From: CAVQCX01 sp963775335
GTDB taxonomy: Bacteria > Pseudomonadota > Gammaproteobacteria > Chromatiales > Chromatiaceae
DNA: 64,000 nucleotides
NCBI GenBank assembly: GCA_963775335.1
Contig: CAVZIJ010000002.1
Span: 868,001 to 932,000, forward strand
Direction: 5' to 3'
Every line of letters begins with the position of its first letter. The first letter of the stretch is position 1. A model generated the notes under the pieces. That model saw only the letters and a list, made by a program, of their open reading frames with translations. It made no database searches and was not told where the DNA came from. The position numbers and the translations under genes are program-made. Positions 54,583 through 64,000 of the stretch are shown here, one piece after another.

Positions 54583-55482
54583 TCAATTCACCTCGCCGAC
54601 GATATGCACTTCGGTGCGCAGCCGCACCCCACTGGCCCGCTCCACCTGGTCGCGCACCCCCTCGATCAGTCGCTCGATGTCCGCAGCGCTCGCCGCCCCG
54701 GTGTTGACGATGAAGTTGGCGTGCTTCTCGGAGACCTGGGCCCCGCCGATTGCGGTGCCTTTCAGACCAGCCGCCTCGATCAGCCGGGCCGCGTGATCCC
54801 CCGGGGGGTTCCTGAACACCGACCCGCAGCTCGGCAGGCTGGTCGGCTGGGTCTCGGCCCGGCGCTCCAGCAGGCTGCGAATGCGCGCCTGGGAGGCCCA
54901 CGTATCGCCGGGCTCCAACGCGAGGAGCGCCGAGAGGAACCACTCGCCGGCCGGCCCATGGACCTCCCGGTAGCCGACCTGGAAGTCCTGCGGCACACGC
55001 CGGCGCACCTTGCCGCGCCGGTCGATGGTCTGGACCTCCACCACCCGCTGCCAGGTCTCTCCCCCGAAGGCGCCTGCGTTCATGGCAAGCGCGCCCCCGA
55101 GCGTGCCGGGGATGCCCGCGAGAAATTCGGCCCCGCACAGGCCCTGCCGAGCGGCGAACCGCGCGACTTTCGCGCAGGCCGCCCCAACCTCGGCGCGCAC
55201 CCGGTCACCCGCGAGGCATTCCAGGGCGAGCAACCGCCCCTGGGTCAGCACAACCGTGCCCCGGAACCCTCCGTCGCGCACCAGCAGATTGCTGCCGAGA
55301 CCCACCCACAGCAGCGGCTCGTCCTCGGGCAGACCCGTGAGGAAGGCGGCCAGATCCTCGGCGTCCGCCGGCCGGTAGAGACGGGCCGCGGGACCGCCCA
55401 CGCGCCAGCTGGTGTGCGCGGCCATCGGCTCGTCCACCAGCAGCTCGCCGCGCAGGCCTTGGAGGCGCGCCACGAGGGTCAT
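54583..55482 (-). CDS. murB: UDP-N-acetylenolpyruvoylglucosamine reductase, short (type II) form
   Basis: A 299-residue flavoprotein that reduces enolpyruvyl-UDP-GlcNAc to UDP-MurNAc. FAD-binding motifs LLWVGLGSNLLVRDGGFRG and FLAGIPGTLGGALAMNAGAF are clear, and the catalytic Ser is in CGSVFRNPPGD. The length and C-terminus match the shorter type II enzymes rather than the 340-residue E. coli form. The start at 55482 opens the conserved N-terminus. About 150 bases lie between it and murC; the same frame is open upstream but low in similarity. Confidence 0.93.
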   Translation of the reverse strand: MTLVARLQGLRGELLVDEPMAAHTSWRVGGPAARLYRPADAEDLAAFLTGLPEDEPLLWVGLGSNLLVRDGGFRGTVVLTQGRLLALECLAGDRVRAEVGAACAKVARFAARQGLCGAEFLAGIPGTLGGALAMNAGAFGGETWQRVVEVQTIDRRGKVRRRVPQDFQVGYREVHGPAGEWFLSALLALEPGDTWASQARIRSLLERRAETQPTSLPSCGSVFRNPPGDHAARLIEAAGLKGTAIGGAQVSEKHANFIVNTGAASAADIERLIEGVRDQVERASGVRLRTEVHIVGEVN

Positions 55483-55633
55483 CCCCGATGCCCGGCCGGC
55501 TTGTGGGGACCGACGGCCCGCCCGGGCCGGCCCCGGACGGCGGCATGGCCGGCGAGCCCGGGCCCGCGGGGCAGGTTCCTGAGAACCCCCGTGCGCAACG
55601 GCTCGCCACAGCCCATTTGCAAGCGTCTGCTCT

Positions 55634-57085
55634 TCATGCCTCCACCCCCTCACAACGTCTCTCACATACCAGCTCAGGCAGTCTCGCCGCGATCGCGCCG
55701 ATATCGCCCGCCCCCGCCGTCAACAGCACGTCTCCCGCCTGGAGCAGCCCATCCAGCACGTCGGGGAGATCGCCGACCGGATCGATGAAGACCGGCTCGA
55801 CCTGCCCACGCGCACGAATGGCGCGTGCGAGATCGCGCCCCTCCGCCCCGGCAATCGCTGCCTCACCCGCTGGATAGATCTCGGTGAGCACCAGCACGTC
55901 GGCCCGCGACAACACCTGGACAAAGTCGTCGAACTGCTCCTGGGTCCGGGTGTAGCGGTGGGGCTGGAAGGCCAGCACGAGGCGCCGTCCCGGCCAACCC
56001 TCGCGGATGGCGGCGATGGTCGCGGCGAGCTCCCGCGGGTGATGGGCATAGTCGTCCACCAGCATGACCTCGCCCTCCGGGCGCCTGCATTCCACCGCGT
56101 TGAACCGCCTGCCAATGCCCTGAAATCCGGCCAGACCCCGCTGGATCGCCTCGTCGGCGACCCCGAGCTCGCGGGCCACCGCCACCGCCGCCAGGGCATT
56201 GAGCACGTTGTGGCGTCCCGGCAGATTGAGCAGCACATCCAGGGGCTGGAAATCCCTCTGGCGGACCCGGAAGCGGGTACGAAGCCCCGTCTGGCTGATC
56301 GCCTCGGCCCGCACGTCCGCCATCGGCGAGATCCCGTAGGTGGTCACCGAGCGGGTGACCTCCGGCAGGAAACCGCTGATCACCGGGTCGTCGACACAGA
56401 GCACGGCCAGGCCGTAGAACGGCAGGTGCTGGAGAAACTCCAGGAACGTGGCCCGCAGCCGGCCGAAGTCGCCGCCATAGGTCACCATGTGGTCGGCGTC
56501 CACATTGGTGACCACCGCCACCATCGGCTGCAGTATCAGGAAAGAGGCATCGCTCTCGTCGGCCTCGGCCACCAGGAACTGGCTTTCGCCGAGACGCGCG
56601 TTGGACCCGGCGCTGTTGAAACGTCCGCCGATCACGAAGGTCGGATCGAGACCACCCTCGCCGAGCAGGGAAGTGACCAGGCTGGTGGTCGTGGTCTTGC
56701 CATGGGTCCCCGCGACGGCGATGCCGAAGCGGAAGCGCATCAGCTCGGCCAGCATCTCGGCCCGGGGCACCACCGGTACCCGGCGCTCGCGCGCCGCCCT
56801 CACCTCGGGGTTGTCCTTGGCGACTGCGCTCGAGACCACCACCACGTCGCTGTCGCGCACATGCCCCGCCTCATGGCCCACGCGCACCTGAGCCCCCAGG
56901 GCACCCAGGCGCCGCGTGACGGCACTCTCCTTGAGATCCGAGCCAGACACCTGATAACCGAGGTTCAATAGCACCTCGGCGATGCCGCTCATCCCGGCCC
57001 CACCGATCCCGACGAAGTGGATGCGCCGCACCCGGCCCATTCGGCCGACCCCTCGATATCCTTGGCTCTCACCCGCGGCTCTCAT
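55634..57085 (-). CDS. murC: UDP-N-acetylmuramate--L-alanine ligase
   Basis: A 483-residue Mur ligase adding L-Ala to UDP-MurNAc. The N-terminal Rossmann motif IHFVGIGGAGMSGIAEVL, the ATP loop VAGTHGKTTTTSLV, AEADESDASFL and MLVDDYAHHPRELAATI are all present. The start at 57085 overlaps the murG stop (ATGA); an internal ATG at 57040 is closer to the conserved fold. Confidence 0.96.
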   Translation of the reverse strand: MRAAGESQGYRGVGRMGRVRRIHFVGIGGAGMSGIAEVLLNLGYQVSGSDLKESAVTRRLGALGAQVRVGHEAGHVRDSDVVVVSSAVAKDNPEVRAARERRVPVVPRAEMLAELMRFRFGIAVAGTHGKTTTTSLVTSLLGEGGLDPTFVIGGRFNSAGSNARLGESQFLVAEADESDASFLILQPMVAVVTNVDADHMVTYGGDFGRLRATFLEFLQHLPFYGLAVLCVDDPVISGFLPEVTRSVTTYGISPMADVRAEAISQTGLRTRFRVRQRDFQPLDVLLNLPGRHNVLNALAAVAVARELGVADEAIQRGLAGFQGIGRRFNAVECRRPEGEVMLVDDYAHHPRELAATIAAIREGWPGRRLVLAFQPHRYTRTQEQFDDFVQVLSRADVLVLTEIYPAGEAAIAGAEGRDLARAIRARGQVEPVFIDPVGDLPDVLDGLLQAGDVLLTAGAGDIGAIAARLPELVCERRCEGVEA

Positions 57086-58158
57086 GGGCACAGCTCCAGA
57101 CAAGCCTCGGCCACCGTCTCGCTGGCCGCCGGGCGGGCCTTGGCGCGGGCCGCCTCCGCCATCGCGAGCAAGCGTGGTCGATCGGCGAGCATCGCCGAGA
57201 GCCGCTCTGCCAGCCGTTGCGGTGTCAGCTCGCTTTGGGGGATCTGCTCCGCCGCCCCCACGCTGCTGAGGAAGCGGGCGTTGGCGCTCTGGTGGTCATC
57301 CGCCGCGTGGGGATAGGGCACGAGGATCGCGCCTACACCGGCCGCGGCCAGCTCGGCGATGGTGAGCGCCCCAGCGCGGCACACCACCAGGTCCGCCCAG
57401 CCATAGGCCGCGGCCATGTCGTCCAGGAACTCGCACACCTCGGCCTCGACGCCGCCCGCCCGGTACTGGGCCTCGGTGACCTCGGCCTTGCCGCGGCCCG
57501 CTTGATGACGCACCAGCGGCCGCTGCCCGCTCGCCAGCCGGGAAAGGGCCTGGGGGAGGATCTCGTTCAACACCTGTGCCCCCAGGGAGCCGCCGAGCAC
57601 CAGAAGACGCGGCGGTCCGGAGCGGTCCGCGAGCCGCTGCGCCGGGGCGGCCAGAGTGGCGATCGGGGCGCGCACGGGATTGCCGGTCTCTCGAGCACGG
57701 CGGCGAGCGGGAAAGCTGCCCGGAAAGGCCTCCAGCACGCGGCTCGCCCAGCGGGCGAGCCAGCGGTTGGTGAGCCCCGGTACCGCATTCTGCTCATGGA
57801 TCACCAGCGGTATGCCCATCAGCCGGGCGGCCAGCCCACCGGGACCGCTAGCGAACCCTCCCAGCCCCATGGCCACGTCGGGGCGCCGCCGCCGCAGGAT
57901 TCCGGCCGCCTGAGCAAGAGCCCGGCCCAGACCGAACGGCGCCAAGACCCAGCCCAGCGCCCCCTTGCCCCGCAACCCGTGCACCTCGATCCACTCCACC
58001 TCGATGCCGGCCGCCGGGACCACCCTCGCTTCCAGCCCCTGTCGGGTCCCGAGCCAGAACACCTCCGCCCCCCGTTCGCGCAGGCGCTCGGCGACCGCCA
58101 GGGCGGGAAACACATGGCCGCCGGTGCCCCCCGCCATGACCATCACCCGCGCTGCCAT
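57082..58158 (-). CDS. murG: UDP-GlcNAc: lipid I N-acetylglucosaminyltransferase MurG
   Basis: A 358-residue peripheral membrane GT28 enzyme making lipid II. The N-terminal MVMAGGTGGHVFPALAVA motif and the C-terminal donor site LVVCRAGALTIAELAAAGVG (Ser usual where Ala stands in CRAGA) are clear, with PYPHAADDHQSANA. The gene overlaps ftsW by 16 bases and murC by 4. Confidence 0.96.
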   Translation of the reverse strand: MAARVMVMAGGTGGHVFPALAVAERLRERGAEVFWLGTRQGLEARVVPAAGIEVEWIEVHGLRGKGALGWVLAPFGLGRALAQAAGILRRRRPDVAMGLGGFASGPGGLAARLMGIPLVIHEQNAVPGLTNRWLARWASRVLEAFPGSFPARRRARETGNPVRAPIATLAAPAQRLADRSGPPRLLVLGGSLGAQVLNEILPQALSRLASGQRPLVRHQAGRGKAEVTEAQYRAGGVEAEVCEFLDDMAAAYGWADLVVCRAGALTIAELAAAGVGAILVPYPHAADDHQSANARFLSSVGAAEQIPQSELTPQRLAERLSAMLADRPRLLAMAEAARAKARPAASETVAEACLELCP

Positions 58159-59327
58159 GGGGCGACCTCCGTCGAGGGGTCGGCAAGACGCTGCCGGTTC
58201 TCGTAATCGATGCGCAGCAGAACGGCCGCGATCAGGCAGGCCACGATGACACTGTTGCTGCCGTAGCTCATGAACGGCAGCGTCAACCCTTTGGTGGGCA
58301 GCAAGCCGACGTTGACGCCGATGTTGATGAACGCCTGCAGACCCACGGTCAGCGCGCCGCCGTAGGCCACGAACGCGCTGAAACGCTGGCCAAGACGATC
58401 GGCGAGCGCGCCGATGGCGAAAGCCCGCCAGGTGATGAAAGCAAAGGCACCGACCACCACCAGGCTGCCCAGCAGACCGAACTCCTCTCCGACGACCGCC
58501 ATCAGAAAATCGGTGTGGGCCTCGGGGAGGTAGAACTGCTTCTGGATACCGTTGCCCAAACCCACCCCCATCCAGTGACCCCGGCCGAAGGCGATCAGCG
58601 CCTGGGCCAGCTGATAGCCCGTGTTCTGCACGTCCGCCCAGGGGTTCAGGAAGGCGGTGACCCGGGCGAGCCGGTAGGGAGAGACCAGCACCAGCGCGAC
58701 CAGGGTGACGCCGGCGAACAGGATCAGGATCATGAACTGCCAGAGCGGCACGCCGGCGAGGAAGAGCATGCCCAGCGCCGTCATTACGAGCACCGCCGTG
58801 GTGCCGAAATCCGGCTGCATGAGCATCAGCAGACAGGCGATCGAGAGCAGGGCCATGGGCTTGACGAACCCCCAGACGCTCCTGGCCACCTCGTCCTGGC
58901 GTCGCTCGATATACGCGGCGATGTACACCACCGCAAACAGCTTCATCAGCTCCGAGCTCTGGAAGTTCAGCGGCCCCAGCGGGATCCAGCGGGTCGCGCC
59001 GTTGACCTCCCGCCCCACGCCCGGCACCAGCACCAGCGCCAGGAGGAGCACGCCGACGAAGTACAGCAGGGTGCCGGTGCGCTGCCAGGTCTGCAGCGGC
59101 ATCTGAGCGACCAGGGCGGCGCCCCCCAGACCCAGGACAATGGCCAGCAGGTGGCGCAGGACGTAATGGAAGGGGGCGCCTGGGATCTTGTGCAGCGACG
59201 CCGAGGCGACCATCACGAGACCGAAGCCGAGCAGCCCGAGCACCGCGATGAGCAGCGGGTAGTCGATCACCGGGATGTGCGCACGACGGCCCCCGGCGGT
59301 CGCCTGCGCTCTGGCCATGGCGGTCAT
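58143..59327 (-). CDS. ftsW: SEDS-family septal peptidoglycan polymerase FtsW
   Basis: A 394-residue protein with about ten membrane helices. The SEDS signatures GATRWIPLGPLNFQSSELMK, LLMLMQPDFGTTAVL and the C-terminal LPFMSYGSNSVI are present. It polymerises septal glycan with FtsI. Translationally coupled to murD (ATGA) and to murG. Confidence 0.96.
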   Translation of the reverse strand: MTAMARAQATAGGRRAHIPVIDYPLLIAVLGLLGFGLVMVASASLHKIPGAPFHYVLRHLLAIVLGLGGAALVAQMPLQTWQRTGTLLYFVGVLLLALVLVPGVGREVNGATRWIPLGPLNFQSSELMKLFAVVYIAAYIERRQDEVARSVWGFVKPMALLSIACLLMLMQPDFGTTAVLVMTALGMLFLAGVPLWQFMILILFAGVTLVALVLVSPYRLARVTAFLNPWADVQNTGYQLAQALIAFGRGHWMGVGLGNGIQKQFYLPEAHTDFLMAVVGEEFGLLGSLVVVGAFAFITWRAFAIGALADRLGQRFSAFVAYGGALTVGLQAFINIGVNVGLLPTKGLTLPFMSYGSNSVIVACLIAAVLLRIDYENRQRLADPSTEVAPWQRG

Positions 59328-60688
59328 CCGAGCAGCCTCCGCACCGCCTGGGTGAATGCCTCGCCCCGGTGCTCATAATTGCGGAACATGTCGAAGCTCG
59401 CGCAGGCGGGCGAGAGCAGTACCAGGTCTCCGGGCCGCGCCGTCTGTGCCGCAATGCCGACCGCTTCCTCCAGGCTGGCGGCACCAAGCAGCGCAACCGC
59501 CCCCCGTAGCGCCTGCTCGATCAGGGGCGCGTCCCGGCCGATCAGGATGACCGCACGCGCGGCGCGCTCCACCGCCGGGCGCAGCTCGGAGAAGTCCGCG
59601 CCCTTGCCGTCGCCCCCCGCGATCAGAACAATCCGGCCGCCAGCCGACGGCGCGAGCCCGTCCATCGCCGCCACGCTGGCCCCCACGTTGGTGCCCTTGG
59701 AGTCGTTGTACCAGCGCACACCGTCACGCTCACCGACCAACTGAGTCCGGTGGGGAAGGCCCGGGAAGCTGCGCAGCACCTCCAGCATGGACGCGAGACC
59801 CAGCCCGACGCCGGCCCCGAGCGCGAGCGCCGCCAGGGCATTGGCCTGGTTGTGGCGTCCCTGGATGGCCATCTCCGATACCGCGAGCAGCGCCTCGCTC
59901 CCTCGGCACAGCCGGGGCTCACCGCCCTGGACGCGCACGCCAAAGTCGTTGGCCGCCGGCTCGCAGAGGGTGAACCCGACCCGCTCCGCCAGCGACTCCG
60001 CCATCTGCACCACCCGGGGATCGTCGCGGTTGATCACCCCGTAGCGAGCGCCGCGGAAGATGCGCGCCTTGGCGTCCGCGTAGGCCTGGACCGAGGGATA
60101 ACGATCCATGTGGTCCGGGCTGAGATTCAGCACCGCTGCCGCCTGGGGCGCGAGCGAGAAAGTCGTCTCCAGCTGGAAGCTCGAGAGCTCCAGCACGTAG
60201 AGCGCCACCTGGTCGTCCAACAGATCGAGCGCCGGATCTCCCAGATTGCCCCCCACGGCCACGTTCAATCCGCCACGCTGTGCCATCTGTCCGACCAGGG
60301 TGGTCACCGTGCTCTTGCCATTGGAGCCCGTGATGGCCACGACCGGGGCCCTCGCCTCCCGGGCGAACAACTCGATGTCTCCCACCACCGGCGCGCCCCG
60401 CTCCGCCGCGGCACGAACCAGCGGCTCGCTGACCGCCACGCCGGGGCTCACGACCAGGCAGTCCGCCGCCTCGAAGGCACTCGCCTGGAAGCCGCCGAGG
60501 AACAGCGCGACATCCGGCATCTCCGCGCGCAGCGCCTCCAGCCCCGGGGGCCGGGGTCGGCTGTCGGTCACCGCCAGGGGCACGCCGCGCGCATGCAGGA
60601 ACCGCGCGCAGGACAGGCCGGTCTTGCCCAACCCGACCACGAGAGTCTTGGTGCCGACATCGGGCGCTGCATACATGGCGGCGTTCAT
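59324..60688 (-). CDS. murD: UDP-N-acetylmuramoyl-L-alanine--D-glutamate ligase
   Basis: A 454-residue Mur ligase adding D-Glu. LVVGLGKTGLSCARFLHARG opens the protein, AITGSNGKSTVTTLVG is the ATP loop, LNLSPDHMDRYPSVQAYADA and WYNDSKGTNVGA follow. The start ATG overlaps the mraY stop by one base. Confidence 0.96.
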   Translation of the reverse strand: MNAAMYAAPDVGTKTLVVGLGKTGLSCARFLHARGVPLAVTDSRPRPPGLEALRAEMPDVALFLGGFQASAFEAADCLVVSPGVAVSEPLVRAAAERGAPVVGDIELFAREARAPVVAITGSNGKSTVTTLVGQMAQRGGLNVAVGGNLGDPALDLLDDQVALYVLELSSFQLETTFSLAPQAAAVLNLSPDHMDRYPSVQAYADAKARIFRGARYGVINRDDPRVVQMAESLAERVGFTLCEPAANDFGVRVQGGEPRLCRGSEALLAVSEMAIQGRHNQANALAALALGAGVGLGLASMLEVLRSFPGLPHRTQLVGERDGVRWYNDSKGTNVGASVAAMDGLAPSAGGRIVLIAGGDGKGADFSELRPAVERAARAVILIGRDAPLIEQALRGAVALLGAASLEEAVGIAAQTARPGDLVLLSPACASFDMFRNYEHRGEAFTQAVRRLLG

Positions 60689-61770
60689 CAGCGGATCTTC
60701 AGACTCGACAGCCCGATCAGGACCAGGATCACGGTGACGATCCAGAAGCGCACGATCACCCGCGGCTCCGGCCAGCCCTTGAGCTCGAAGTGGTGGTGCA
60801 GCGGCGCCATGCGGAAGATCCGCCGCCCGGTCAGCTTGAAGGAGATCACCTGAAGCACCACCGAGACCGTCTCCATGACGAACACGCCGCCCATGACGAA
60901 CAGGATCAGCTCCTGGCGGACCATGACCGCCACCACCCCCAGAGCGGCTCCCAACGCCAGCGCCCCGACGTCGCCCATGAAGACCTGGGCCGGGTAGGCG
61001 TTGAACCAGAGAAAGCCCAGCCCGGCGCCCACGATGGCGCCGCAGAAGATCGTCAGCTCCCCGACACCGGGCAGATGCGGGATCAACAGATAGCTGGAGA
61101 TCGTCGCGTGACCCGCCGTGTAGGCGAAGATGCCCAACGCGCCCGCGACCAACACGGTGGGCATGACGGCCAGTCCGTCCAGACCGTCTGTCAGGTTGAC
61201 CGCGTTGCTGGAGCCGACGATCACCAGATAGCTCAGGGCGACGAAGCCGGTCCCGAGGGGGACGTAGACCGCCTTGAGGAACGGGATCACCAGCTGGGTC
61301 TCGGCCGGGACCGTCGCGGTGCCGTAAAGAAAGGCCGCCGCGCCCAAACCGACCACCGACTGCCATAAGTACTTGTACCGGGCCGCCAGACCCCGGGGAT
61401 CGCGCAGGACGAGCTTCTTGTAGTCATCGACGAACCCGATGATCCCGAACAGCAAGGTGGTCGCGAGGGCCACCCAGACGTAGCGGTTGTCAAGATCGGC
61501 CCAGAGCAGCGTGCTCACCGCGATGGCGACCAGGATCAGGGCACCACCCATGGTGGGCGTTCCCCGTTTGGAGAGGTGGCTCTGAGGGCCGTCCTCGCGC
61601 ACGGTCTGCCCTATCTGGTGCACCGCGAGGCGCCGGATCATCGCCGGCCCGACGACGAAAGAGATGATGAGCGCGGTCAGTGACCCGAGGATCGCCCGCA
61701 GGGTGATGTACTGGAAGACTGCGAAGCCGCTCTCGATCCGCGTCAGGTATTGCGCCAGATAGTGCAGCAT
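60688..61770 (-). CDS. mraY: Phospho-N-acetylmuramoyl-pentapeptide transferase MraY
   Basis: A 360-residue, ten-helix enzyme that forms lipid I. The conserved TPTMGGALIL, FVDDYKK (Asp pair), NAVNLTDGLDGLA and LHHHFELKGWPE segments are intact. The start MLHYLAQYL at 61770 matches the family opening; it lies one base after the murF stop. Confidence 0.97.
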   Translation of the reverse strand: MLHYLAQYLTRIESGFAVFQYITLRAILGSLTALIISFVVGPAMIRRLAVHQIGQTVREDGPQSHLSKRGTPTMGGALILVAIAVSTLLWADLDNRYVWVALATTLLFGIIGFVDDYKKLVLRDPRGLAARYKYLWQSVVGLGAAAFLYGTATVPAETQLVIPFLKAVYVPLGTGFVALSYLVIVGSSNAVNLTDGLDGLAVMPTVLVAGALGIFAYTAGHATISSYLLIPHLPGVGELTIFCGAIVGAGLGFLWFNAYPAQVFMGDVGALALGAALGVVAVMVRQELILFVMGGVFVMETVSVVLQVISFKLTGRRIFRMAPLHHHFELKGWPEPRVIVRFWIVTVILVLIGLSSLKIR

Positions 61771-61771
61771 C

Positions 61772-63139
61772 TCAGCCCGCCTCAGCTGCCAGCGCGTCGG
61801 CCAACAGATCCATGCGCGAGGAACGGGACCCCTTGATGAGCAGGAAATCGCCCTCACCGCAGGTCGCCCGCAGTGCCTCGACCAGCCCGTCGCGCTCCTC
61901 CAGCCAGATCCCGCCCGCCCCGAAGGCCTCGACCGCCGCCCGACTCAGGGGACCCGTCCCATACAACCGCTCCACGCCCCCGCGGCGGGCCCGCTCGCCC
62001 AGCTCCGCATGCAGCGCCCGTGCCCCGGGCCCGAGCTCGGCCAGGTCCCCGAGAACCAGGATGCGGCGTCCCGGCGCCGTGCCCAGCACGCCGATCGCCG
62101 CCGATACGGAATCAGGGTTGGCGTTGTAGCTGTCGTCGATCAGCTGCATGCCGCCGACCCCTCGGCGCGGCTGCAGCCGTCCGCGCACAGGCCGCAGCGA
62201 GGCCAGTCCCCCGCGGATCGCCTCGGCGTCGGCGCCGAAGAGCTGGCAAGCCGCGACGGCCGCCAACGCGTTCATCCGGTTGTGCCGCCCCCCCAAGGCT
62301 ATCTCGACCTCGATTTCGCCCTCCGGCGTACAGACCCGAAAGCGGCTGCGAAACCCGCCGTCGACCCAGCACATCTGCGCTTCCGCCTCTGGGCTGCGCA
62401 CGTCGGCCGGCTCGCGGATACCGAAGGTCCGCGTGCGCCGGCCACGGGCCGCGGCCAGCCGTTGCCAGAGCCCCGCATAGGCGTCGTCGGCATTGAGCAC
62501 CAGCACGCCATCGTCCCCGAGCCCCTCGAGAATCTCCGCCTTGCCACGCGCCACTCCCTCCAGCGAGCCGAAGCCCTCGAGATGGGCGGCACCCGCGTTG
62601 TTCAGCAAAGCGACGTCGGGACACGCGATCCGCGTTAGATATGCGATCTCCCCCGCGTGGTTGGCACCCATCTCGATGACCGCGAACGCCTGCCCCTGCA
62701 GCCCGAGGAGGGTCAGGGGCACCCCGACGTCGTTGTTCAGGTTGCCGATCGTCGCCAGGGTCTCGGCAAGCCGACCGAGGATCGCCGCGGCCATTTCCTT
62801 GACGGTCGTCTTGCCGTTGCTGCCGGTGAGCGCGAGCACCCGGGGCGCCGCCCGCTCCCGCCACAGCCGCGCCAGCTCGCCGAGCGCCAGCCGGGTGTCC
62901 GGCACGAGCAGCAGCGGGATCGCGGCCCGGATCGGGCGACTGACGATGGCCGCCGCGGCCCCGCGGGCCACCGCGTCGGCGAGGTGGTCGTGGCCGTCGA
63001 AACGCGCCCCCTTGAGCGCGACGAACAGGGCGCCGGGCGCCAGGGTGCGGCTGTCAGTGCTGACCCGGCTGAAGCCTGGGTCCGCGCCCAGATGGCGCGC
63101 CCCGATACCGGCGGCGGCGGCGGCGAGCGTCATCCGCAT
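61772..63139 (-). CDS. murF: UDP-N-acetylmuramoyl-tripeptide--D-Ala-D-Ala ligase
   Basis: A 455-residue Mur ligase adding D-Ala-D-Ala. STDSRTLAPGALFVALKGARF is the UDP-binding region, LTGSNGKTTVKEM the ATP loop, NLNNDVGVPLTLL and DDSYNANPDSV the later motifs. The start is at 63139 or at the second ATG (63133), which overlaps the murE stop as ATGA. Confidence 0.96.
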   Translation of the reverse strand: MRMTLAAAAAGIGARHLGADPGFSRVSTDSRTLAPGALFVALKGARFDGHDHLADAVARGAAAAIVSRPIRAAIPLLLVPDTRLALGELARLWRERAAPRVLALTGSNGKTTVKEMAAAILGRLAETLATIGNLNNDVGVPLTLLGLQGQAFAVIEMGANHAGEIAYLTRIACPDVALLNNAGAAHLEGFGSLEGVARGKAEILEGLGDDGVLVLNADDAYAGLWQRLAAARGRRTRTFGIREPADVRSPEAEAQMCWVDGGFRSRFRVCTPEGEIEVEIALGGRHNRMNALAAVAACQLFGADAEAIRGGLASLRPVRGRLQPRRGVGGMQLIDDSYNANPDSVSAAIGVLGTAPGRRILVLGDLAELGPGARALHAELGERARRGGVERLYGTGPLSRAAVEAFGAGGIWLEERDGLVEALRATCGEGDFLLIKGSRSSRMDLLADALAAEAG

Positions 63140-64000
63140 GACCCCGATGCCTCCTCGAGGGCGCGGCGTACCTGCTCGCTGTCGCTGAAGGGAAGGCGCA
63201 GGTCCCCGACCAGCTGATAGTCCTCATGACCTTTGCCGCAAACGGCCACCAGGTCCCCCGCTCTGGCACCGGCCACGGCCGCGCGGATGGCTGCGGCCCG
63301 CTGGCGCTCGACGAGCGCCTCTTGCGGCGCCGAGAATCCACCGAGGATATCCGCGATGATCCGCGCACCGTCTTCGCCGCGCGGATTGTCGTCGGTCAGG
63401 ATCACCCGATCGGCGAGGCGCTCGGCCACGGCGCCCATCTCGGGGCGCTTGCCTCGGTCGCGCTCACCGCCGCAGCCGAAGACGCAGGCGAGGCGCCCCG
63501 AGCAATGCTCGCGCAGAGCCGACAGCACTTTCTCGAGTGCATCGGGCGTGTGGGCGTAGTCGACCACCGCGAGCGGCCCTGGCTCGGCCCCGATCACCTC
63601 CATGCGCCCCGGCACCGGGCGCACCCGGGCGAGCCTCTCGACCCCCGCCTCGAGCGTGAGTCCGCGCTGCAAGAGCACGCCCAGGACCGCAAGCAGGTTG
63701 CTCGCGTTGAATCTCCCCAGCACGGGAGCCTTGAGCCGGGCATCGCCCCAGCTGGTGTGCAGGTCGAGCTCCAGCCCCGCCAAGGTGGGAGTAACCCGCT
63801 CGGCCCACGCGAACGACTTCCCGGCGTGGCCCGTCGGCGCAGCGCGGCGGCCGACGCCGTAGAGCAGGGTATCAACCCCAGGGTCGAGCACATCGGATAC
63901 CACCCGGCCGAAGGGATCATCGACGTTCACCACGGCGCGACGCAGTCCAGGAAAGCGGAACAGGCGCAGCTTGGCCGCACCATAGCGCTCCATGGTGCCG
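63130..64000 (-). CDS. murE: UDP-MurNAc-tripeptide synthetase MurE (partial, C-terminal part)
   Basis: About 290 residues of a protein usually about 490 long; the N-terminus and ATP loop lie beyond the right edge. Present are the start of the central-domain end (MERYGAAKLRLF), VDYAHTPDALEKVL, CGGERDRGKRPEMG and the specificity motif DNPRGED. The DNPR form selects meso-diaminopimelate, as expected for a Gram-negative. It overlaps murF by 10 bases. Confidence 0.95.
   Translation of the reverse strand, partial: GTMERYGAAKLRLFRFPGLRRAVVNVDDPFGRVVSDVLDPGVDTLLYGVGRRAAPTGHAGKSFAWAERVTPTLAGLELDLHTSWGDARLKAPVLGRFNASNLLAVLGVLLQRGLTLEAGVERLARVRPVPGRMEVIGAEPGPLAVVDYAHTPDALEKVLSALREHCSGRLACVFGCGGERDRGKRPEMGAVAERLADRVILTDDNPRGEDGARIIADILGGFSAPQEALVERQRAAAIRAAVAGARAGDLVAVCGKGHEDYQLVGDLRLPFSDSEQVRRALEEASGSCG

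Overview
The window reads as chromosome of a high-GC gammaproteobacterium. The murE-to-lpxC cell-wall and division cluster, the divergent bamD/rluD pair, the pilSR-pilA-pilBCD-coaE-zapD-yacG block and secA-argJ are all in gammaproteobacterial arrangement. A group 3b [NiFe] hydrogenase relic, a PEP-CTERM protein and sucCD-nadE-glnB neighbours would suit Chromatiales or a relative. That order-level placement is inference and no search was run.

Layout, left to right. 0-4 kb: a GST-like protein, a small acidic unknown protein, and a decaying sulfhydrogenase operon (hydB frameshifted, hydG open, small-subunit gene absent, hydA reduced to a fragment). 4-8.6 kb: a PEP-CTERM surface protein behind a well-formed sigma-54 promoter and a 17-bp upstream element that recurs twice nearby, followed by a PrsT-like TPR lipoprotein gene broken by about six frameshifts. 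8.9-11.5 kb: clpB. 11.7-22.9 kb: a polysaccharide cassette (lipid-linked glycosyltransferase, GtrA, flavin mutase-like protein, two SDR epimerases, UDP-glucose dehydrogenase, glucose-1-phosphate cytidylyltransferase, GT2, large GT-C/TPR membrane protein). Much of it is visibly less GC-rich than its surroundings. 22.9-31.7 kb: housekeeping genes (acyltransferase, def, gcvR-like, pgeF, rluD, bamD, glnB, nadE, sucD, sucC). 31.8-41 kb: type IV pilus genes with sensor/regulator pilSR, three pilin genes (two with perfect GG-N10-GC sigma-54 promoters), then pilB, pilC, pilD. 41-49 kb: coaE, zapD, yacG, a Nudix-ThiE fusion, argJ, secA, an M23 peptidase and a DciA-like gene. 49.3-64 kb: lpxC and the dcw cluster read leftward, cut off inside murE.

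Two themes stand out. First, sigma-54 links two surface systems: PilS/PilR next to sigma-54 pilin promoters, and a PEP-CTERM gene with the same promoter class plus an enhancer-like element. Second, frameshifts and gene decay cluster in the first 26.5 kb (hydB, hydA, prsT, an epimerase, a GT2, an acyltransferase, rluD), while I see none in the following 37 kb. Some of this must be real decay, because hydrogenase genes are missing. Single-base breaks such as the one in rluD could be consensus errors.

No CRISPR array, rRNA, tRNA, insertion sequence or phage gene was recognised.
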